Part shown: in pieces, positions 7,379 through 8,155 of the stretch
Position numbering within the stretch: the first letter of the stretch is position 1
Layout: every line of letters begins with the position of its first letter
NCBI GenBank assembly: GCA_028820945.1
Contig: JAPPHW010000073.1
Span: 1 to 8,155 of the forward strand
Origin: Defluviicoccus sp.
GTDB taxonomy: Bacteria > Pseudomonadota > Alphaproteobacteria > MPNO01
Reading direction: 5' to 3'
Length of the DNA stretch: 8,155 bases
Position numbers and translations under genes: made by a program
The notes under the pieces: generated by a model
Database searches by the model: none
What the model was told of the DNA's origin: nothing
What the model saw: the letters and a program-made list of their open reading frames with translations, nothing else

Positions 7379-8155
7379 CCATCCGCCGGCTGCCTCCGAC
7401 GCTGGTCAACCGGATCGCCGCGGGCGAGGTGGTGGAGCGCCCGTCCTCGGCGGTCAAGGAGTTGGTCGAGAACGCGATCGATGCCGGCGCCGGGCGGATC
7501 GACGTCGTCTTGCGCGACGGCGGCCGGACGCTGATCGCGGTCTCCGACGACGGCCGCGGCATGACCGCCGACGAGCTCGCGCTCGCGGTCGAGCGGCACG
7601 CGACCTCCAAGCTGCCCGACGACGATTTGTCGCGGATCGGAACGCTCGGTTTCCGCGGCGAGGCGCTGCCCTCCATCGGCTCGGTCAGCCGCCTGTCGAT
7701 CGCGAGCCGGGCCGAGGGCGCAAGCGAGGCCCACGCGATCTCGGTCGAGGGCGGGACGATCGGGGAGGTTCGGCCCGCCCCGCTCGCGGGGGGTACGCGG
7801 GTCGAGGTCCGCGACCTCTTCTACGCGACGCCCGCGCGCCTCAAGTTCCTCAAGTCGACACGGTCCGAGCTCCGACACGCGGTGGACGCGGTACGCCGGC
7901 TCGCGCTCGCCCAACCGGGAGTCGCCTTCACCCTGGCGAGCGAGGACCGGACCCACCTTCGCTACGAGGCCGGGACCGGGGACATGCTCGACGCGGATGC
8001 CGGGCGGCTGGTCCAGGTCATGGGCGCCGACTTCGTGGAGAACTCGGTCGCCGTCGACGCCGAACGGGAAGGGCTGCGGCTCTCCGGCCGGACCGGGCTG
8101 CCGACGCTCAACCGGGGCAACGCGCAGTCGCAGTTCGTCTTCGTCAACGGCCGCC
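7375..8155 (+). CDS. mutL: DNA mismatch repair protein MutL, 3'-truncated
   Basis: MutL couples mismatch recognition by MutS to strand processing. The frame runs from ATG 7375 to the end of the window without a stop: 260 residues of the usual 600 or so. It is the N-terminal GHKL ATPase region. Visible motifs: [10 protein letters not shown] (14-23); [12 protein letters not shown] with the catalytic Glu29 and Asn33 (numbering matches E. coli MutL exactly); SDDGRGM with Asp58 (57-63); the lid [11 protein letters not shown] followed by [10 protein letters not shown] (89-98); [19 protein letters not shown] (140-158); and, at the window edge, FVFVNGR of the transducer domain. The C-terminal dimerisation domain, which would show whether the DQHAxxER endonuclease motif is present, lies beyond the window. 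The start overlaps the pgi stop as ATGA, with only a weak GGTGA upstream, so translational coupling to pgi is likely. Confidence 0.97.
   Translation, partial: MTIRRLPPTLVNRIAAGEVVERPSSAVKELVENAIDAGAGRIDVVLRDGGRTLIAVSDDGRGMTADELALAVERHATSKLPDDDLSRIGTLGFRGEALPSIGSVSRLSIASRAEGASEAHAISVEGGTIGEVRPAPLAGGTRVEVRDLFYATPARLKFLKSTRSELRHAVDAVRRLALAQPGVAFTLASEDRTHLRYEAGTGDMLDADAGRLVQVMGADFVENSVAVDAEREGLRLSGRTGLPTLNRGNAQSQFVFVNGR

Overview
The window is a piece of a very GC-rich bacterial chromosome. It carries seven genes, all on the + strand and packed almost without gaps: ileS (5' end cut off), lspA, a DUF3035 lipoprotein gene, two consecutive M16 peptidase genes, pgi, and mutL (3' end cut off). DUF3035 is essentially an alphaproteobacterial family. 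Together with the short type of glucose-6-phosphate isomerase and the order ileS-lspA-DUF3035-M16-M16-(pgi)-mutL, it points to an alphaproteobacterium, most likely Rhodospirillales-like. That placement rests on recalled gene order and protein character, not on a search.

Layout: 1-2252 is isoleucyl-tRNA synthetase from inside its N-terminal part to the stop. 2270-2761 is lipoprotein signal peptidase. 2778-3344 is a predicted outer-membrane lipoprotein, a likely LspA substrate. 3389-4726 and 4738-6057 are two exported M16B subunits: the first has the zinc site, the second has lost it but keeps the substrate-binding Arg/Tyr pair. 6068-7378 is phosphoglucose isomerase. 7375-8155 is the ATPase half of MutL, still open at the window edge. 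The largest gap is 44 bp (3345-3388), the last junction is an ATGA overlap, and no intrinsic terminator is visible, so the genes are probably co-transcribed. There is no gene-free stretch above 300 bases.

Functionally the middle of the window is an envelope module: LspA processes lipoproteins, the DUF3035 protein is a lipoprotein of a family linked (from memory) to the BAM outer-membrane assembly machine, and the M16 pair is a predicted periplasmic protease of two complementary subunits. Translation (ileS), glycolysis (pgi) and mismatch repair (mutL) genes flank it. I see no mobile element, CRISPR array, RNA gene or defence cassette, and no clearly undescribed system. The most interesting points are the split active site of the M16 pair and its conserved placement next to lspA and the lipoprotein gene.
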